From Pseudomonadota bacterium (lineage in GTDB: Bacteria; Pseudomonadota; Gammaproteobacteria; Pseudomonadales; UBA5518): a DNA stretch of 8,167 nucleotides. The first letter of the stretch is position 1; each line of letters opens with the position of its first letter. A program made the position numbers and the translations under genes. Location of the stretch: positions 1 to 8,167 of the forward strand of contig JAKJFB010000114.1 of the NCBI GenBank assembly GCA_022705125.1, read 5' to 3'. This document shows, in pieces, positions 5,936-8,167 of the stretch. The notes under the pieces were generated by a model. It saw only the letters and a list, made by a program, of their open reading frames with translations, was not told where the DNA came from and ran no database searches.

Positions 5936-6825
5936 GGCTGCTCGAGGGCAAGCGCGCCGTGGTCACCGGCGCCGGCGGCGGCATCGGGCGCGCGCACGCG
6001 CGGCTGCTGACGGCGCACGGCGCGGCGGTCGTGGTCAACGATGTCGATGCGGCGCGCGCCGCGGCGGTCGTTGCCGAGATAGGCGCGGCAGGCGGCAGCG
6101 CCGTTGCCAACGGCGACAGCATCGCCACGCGCGCGGGCGCCGAAGCGCTGATCGCCGCCTGCGTGGACGCCTTCGGCGGCATCGAGCTGCTGGTCAACAA
6201 CGCCGGCAACCTGCGCGACCGTTCCTTCCTGAAGATGAGCGACGAGGAATTCGACGCGGTGTGGCTGGTGCACGTGAAGGGCAGCTTCTGGTGCGCGCAG
6301 GCCGCGGCGCGGCGGATGCAGGCGCAGGGCCGTGGCGGCGTGATCATCAACACCTCCTCGGGCTCGCATTTCGGCAACTTCGGCCAGACCAACTACGCCG
6401 CCGCCAAGGGGGCGATCGCCTCGATGACCTACACCTGGGCGATCGAGCTCGCGCGCTTCGGCATCCGCGTCAACGCGATCTGCCCGGTCGCGGCCACACA
6501 GATGACGCACGGGCTGATGAGCGCGCCCGACGGGCAGGCGCCCGAGCAACTGTGGTTGCCCGAGCGCAACGCGCCGCTGGTGGTCTACCTCGCATCGGAG
6601 GAGGCCGCGAACGTCAGCGGCCAGGTCTTCGGCGTGGGCGGCGAGCGGCTGGCGCACATGGTGCAGCCGCACTACGGCAAGACGCTCACGCACGCCGGCG
6701 GCTGGACCGTCGAAGCCATCCGCGAATGTTTCCAGCGCGAGATGCCGCCCGAGTTCGGGGCGTTCGGCATCCTCGGCAAACCCTATCCCTTTCATGACGG
6801 GGTACATGCCCCGGACGAGGAATGA
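5932..6825 (+). CDS. Short-chain dehydrogenase/reductase, MFE-2-type 3-hydroxyacyl-CoA dehydrogenase-like
   Basis: A 297-residue NAD(P)-dependent oxidoreductase with a Rossmann fold. TGAGGGIG (12-19) binds the dinucleotide. D37 at the end of strand 2 (VVVND) favours NAD over NADP. NNAG is at 89-92. The catalytic set is S143 (NTSSGSH), Y155 and K159 (NYAAAK). The segments AGNLRDRSFLKMSDEEFDAV (91-110) and GNFGQTNYAAAKGAI closely resemble the (3R)-hydroxyacyl-CoA dehydrogenase part of peroxisomal multifunctional enzyme type 2 and its bacterial relatives. A role in oxidising a 3-hydroxyacyl-CoA to the 3-oxo form therefore fits between the acyl-CoA dehydrogenases and the following condensing-enzyme fragment. 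The C-terminal extension of about 50 residues (from about 240) is longer than in a plain 250-residue SDR. No hydratase domain is attached. The start overlaps the preceding stop (ATGA), and GGGAG at 5917-5921 is a plausible ribosome site. Confidence 0.94.
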   Translation: MRLLEGKRAVVTGAGGGIGRAHARLLTAHGAAVVVNDVDAARAAAVVAEIGAAGGSAVANGDSIATRAGAEALIAACVDAFGGIELLVNNAGNLRDRSFLKMSDEEFDAVWLVHVKGSFWCAQAAARRMQAQGRGGVIINTSSGSHFGNFGQTNYAAAKGAIASMTYTWAIELARFGIRVNAICPVAATQMTHGLMSAPDGQAPEQLWLPERNAPLVVYLASEEAANVSGQVFGVGGERLAHMVQPHYGKTLTHAGGWTVEAIRECFQREMPPEFGAFGILGKPYPFHDGVHAPDEE

Positions 6826-6829
6826 CGCG

Positions 6830-7228
6830 ATGACGGGAATCGTGGCGTGCGGGGCCTGGATTCCGGCGCGGCGCCTGCCGTTGCCCCTGCTCGCGGGCAA
6901 GGCGGCGCGCGATGGTGCTCCAGAGCGCGCGCTGGCCTGGGCCGACGAGGACGCATTGACGATGGCGGTCGAAGCCGCGCGCGATTGCCTGCGCGTGATC
7001 GAGCTCACCGAGCAGGTGGTCGCGGCATTGCTGGTCAGCGCGCGCCAGGGCATCGCCCTGCGTCGTGCGCACGAGGGCAGCGCGCGCTTGTCCGATGACG
7101 CCGAAGCGATGTTCCTCGACCTCGAGGCGCGCATCCCGCTGATCGAGGAAGACCGCGCGCTCGACCGCGAGCTGCATCGACTGCTGGCCGCGATGCGTGA
7201 TCGTGCATGGCAGCTGTATGTCGGGTAA
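6830..7228 (+). CDS. Chimeric ORF: HMG-CoA-synthase-like N-terminus joined in frame to an aromatic ammonia-lyase-like C-terminus
   Basis: A 132-residue ORF that looks like two broken genes joined. Residues 1-54 (MTGIVACGAWIPARRL, then ALAWADEDALTMAVEAARDCL) match the start of HMG-CoA-synthase/KAS III-like thiolase-fold proteins (G-I-x-x-x-G-x-Y/W-I-P-x-x-R-L; DED-x-LTMA-x-A-x-x-DCL). These are normally several hundred residues long, and the catalytic Cys, His and Glu regions are all missing. Residues 55-132 (RVIELTEQVVAALLVSARQG, ALRR, then EEDRALDREL) resemble the C-terminal helices of histidine/phenylalanine ammonia lyases, without the Ala-Ser-Gly triad that forms the MIO cofactor. Neither half should be active. 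The start ATG 6830 has GAGGAA at 6817-6822 and follows the SDR stop by 4 bp, as expected for the original operon gene. The downstream half is followed by thioesterase and LolA-like genes, as an ammonia lyase is in aryl polyene clusters. Alternatives are a short protein of unknown function or an assembly join. The lyase assignment is the weaker of the two. Confidence 0.68.
   Translation: MTGIVACGAWIPARRLPLPLLAGKAARDGAPERALAWADEDALTMAVEAARDCLRVIELTEQVVAALLVSARQGIALRRAHEGSARLSDDAEAMFLDLEARIPLIEEDRALDRELHRLLAAMRDRAWQLYVG
6983..7000. other. Probable recombination/deletion joint between two gene clusters
   Basis: The similarity to HMG-CoA-synthase-like proteins stops after the D-C-L codons (6983-6991), and ammonia-lyase-like sequence begins with R-V-I-E-L (from 6992). 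The joint preserves the reading frame. No insertion-sequence end, long repeat or tRNA is visible at the site; short GCGCG-rich runs around it could have served as microhomology. The exact breakpoint cannot be fixed to better than roughly 20 bp without intact relatives. Confidence 0.5.
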
Positions 7229-7643
7229 CGATGCCATGCGGCATGCCGAGATCGAACTGAGTCCGGCCTTCCACGACCTGGACCCGATGAACGTGGTCTG
7301 GCACGGGAACTACATCAAGTACCTGGAGCTGGCGCGTTGCGCGCTGCTGCAGGGTTTCGACTACGACTATCCGCAGATGCACGCGTCCGGCTACCTGTGG
7401 CCGATCGTCGACCTGCGCACGAAGTACGTGCGCTCGGCGCGCTTCGGCCAACGCCTGCGCGTGCGTGCGGAATTGACCGAATGGGAGCTGCGCATGCGCA
7501 TCGACTACACGATCAGCGATGCCGACAGCGGCGAGGTGATCACCCGGGCGCATACCATCCAGGTCGCGGTGGAAATCGCCTCGGGCGAGATGTGCTACGC
7601 CACGCCCGAGGTGTTCCGGCATCGCCTGGGGCTGCCGGCATGA
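7218..7643 (+). CDS. Acyl-CoA thioesterase, 4-hydroxybenzoyl-CoA thioesterase (hot-dog) family
   Basis: A 141-residue single hot-dog-fold protein. The signature FHDLDPMNVVWHGNYIKYLE (18-37) matches the 4HBT family F-x-D-x-D-x-x-G/N-V-V-x-x-x-x-Y-x-x-Y-x-E. D22 is at the catalytic Asp position, with H29 and N31 nearby. The remaining strands include SGYLWPIVDLRTKYVRSARF (57-76) and a C-terminal strand pair ending in QVAVEIASGEMCYATPEVF. It would hydrolyse an acyl- or aroyl-thioester (CoA or ACP) in the cytoplasm. The start is uncertain. ATG 7218 overlaps the preceding ORF by 11 nt; ATG 7236 is seven nt after its stop and also close to the conserved region; GTG 7197 is less likely. None has a strong ribosome site. 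It overlaps the LolA-like gene by ATGA (7640-7643). Proteins of this subtype with WHGNY and WPIVDLR motifs accompany ammonia lyase and LolA genes in aryl polyene clusters. Confidence 0.9.
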   Translation: MSGNDAMRHAEIELSPAFHDLDPMNVVWHGNYIKYLELARCALLQGFDYDYPQMHASGYLWPIVDLRTKYVRSARFGQRLRVRAELTEWELRMRIDYTISDADSGEVITRAHTIQVAVEIASGEMCYATPEVFRHRLGLPA

Positions 7644-8167
7644 CGCCGTTGCGCAAGCTCGCCTGGCTGTTCGCATTGCTGGCGATCACGGCGTTCCCGG
7701 TGGATGCGGGCGAAGCTGCAGGCGTGCGCGCGCGCTTGGCGAAGCCGGTGCTGCTGCGCGGCGAGTTCGTGCAGGAGAAGCAGTTGCACGGCTTCCGCAA
7801 CCCGCTGAAATCCAGCGGCGATTTCCTGCTGCTGCGCGAGCGCGGCATCGCCTGGAACACGCGTGCGCCGTTCGCTTCATCGACACGCCTCACTCGCAGC
7901 AAGCTGCTGGCGACGATGCCGGATGGCAGCTCGCGGGTGCTGATCGATGCGAGTTCCTCGCCAGGCATGGCGGCGGTGAACGCGCTGCTGATGGCATTGG
8001 TCGCCGGCGACCTGGATGCGCTGGCCGCCCGTTTCACCCTCAAGGAAACCCTGCGCGGCGATGCCGGTTGGTCGCTGGCGCTGCAGCCGCGCGACGCGAC
8101 GCTGAAGCAGGCATTCAGTTCGATCGTGCTGGACGGCGACCGCTACGTGCGCGGCGTGGAGATCGTC
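7640..8167 (+). CDS. LolA-like outer-membrane lipoprotein carrier protein (3' truncated)
   Basis: The frame is open from ATG 7640 to the window end (176 codons, no stop). The N-terminus is a Sec signal peptide: a basic MTPLRK, a hydrophobic LAWLFALLAITAF stretch, and probable cleavage after V-D-A (about residue 23). There is no lipobox Cys, so the product is a soluble periplasmic protein. The mature part has the LolA-type order: GEFVQEKQLHGFRNPLKSSG (41-60), DFLLLRERGIAWNTRAPF (61-78) and later beta-strand segments such as GWSLALQPRD (143-152). LolA-fold proteins carry lipophilic cargo across the periplasm. The divergent form next to a thioesterase, usually followed by an MMPL exporter, is thought to help move aryl polyene lipids. 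Here the exporter would lie beyond the window. A housekeeping LolA is less likely from the context. Its codons look slightly less GC-biased at third positions than those of the catabolic genes, by inspection only. Confidence 0.85.
   Translation, partial: MTPLRKLAWLFALLAITAFPVDAGEAAGVRARLAKPVLLRGEFVQEKQLHGFRNPLKSSGDFLLLRERGIAWNTRAPFASSTRLTRSKLLATMPDGSSRVLIDASSSPGMAAVNALLMALVAGDLDALAARFTLKETLRGDAGWSLALQPRDATLKQAFSSIVLDGDRYVRGVEIV

Noticed and set aside
6794..6829. Earlier in-frame start for the hybrid ORF at ATG 6794
   Set aside because: It would overlap the SDR by 32 bp and add 12 residues absent from the HMG-CoA-synthase-like N-terminus. ATG 6830 has a good GAGGAA site.
5848..7134. Antisense open frame (428 codons) opposite the SDR and the hybrid ORF
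   Set aside because: It crosses the boundary of two real genes and has a shadow-like composition.
7197..7217. GTG 7197 as start of the thioesterase
   Set aside because: It lies deeper in the preceding ORF with no ribosome site. ATG 7218 or 7236 fits the family length better.
1..8167. CRISPR arrays, tRNA/rRNA genes, insertion sequences, att sites
   Set aside because: No spaced direct repeats, cloverleaf-like sequence, transposase domain or terminal inverted repeats could be seen on either strand, including around the joint near 6990.

Overview
The window is high-GC DNA, almost entirely coding, with every gene on the + strand in tight operon spacing (several ATGA stop/start overlaps). It looks chromosomal. 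The LolA-like secreted protein at the right end marks a Gram-negative (diderm) host. The GC content and gene mix suggest a proteobacterium, perhaps a gammaproteobacterium of the Xanthomonadales/Nevskiales or marine OM60-like type. That lineage guess is inference only.

Left part (1-292): the C-terminal end of an AraC-family regulator, then a 74-bp gap. The gap holds a good sigma70-like promoter whose -10 box lies inside a perfect 15-bp palindrome, a candidate repressor operator.

Centre (293-about 6990): a catabolic operon encoding a cytochrome P450, a two-domain extradiol ring-cleavage dioxygenase with all active-site residues, a small VOC-fold protein without the usual metal ligands, an acyl-CoA dehydrogenase, a TetR regulator, a second and divergent acyl-CoA dehydrogenase, an MFE-2-type SDR (3-hydroxyacyl-CoA dehydrogenase-like), and the first ~54 codons of an HMG-CoA-synthase-like condensing enzyme. 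Together these suggest oxygenation of a cyclic substrate, meta-cleavage of a catechol-like intermediate, and beta-oxidation of CoA thioesters. Steroid, terpenoid or substituted aromatic substrates are all possible; the sequence does not choose between them. No CoA ligase, enoyl-CoA hydratase, ferredoxin or ferredoxin reductase is present.

Right part (about 6990-8167): the gene content changes abruptly. The HMG-CoA-synthase-like reading frame runs in frame into what looks like the C-terminal tail of an aromatic amino acid (histidine-type) ammonia lyase. An acyl-CoA thioesterase of the 4-hydroxybenzoyl-CoA type and a LolA-like periplasmic protein, cut by the window end, follow. Lyase, thioesterase, LolA is the gene order I know from aryl polyene/xanthomonadin-type pigment clusters. 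The window therefore seems to contain a deletion or recombination joint (or an assembly chimera) between a catabolic operon and a pigment cluster, and this is its most unusual feature.

No tRNA, rRNA, CRISPR array, insertion sequence or convincing terminator was seen. No stretch over 300 bases lacks a gene.
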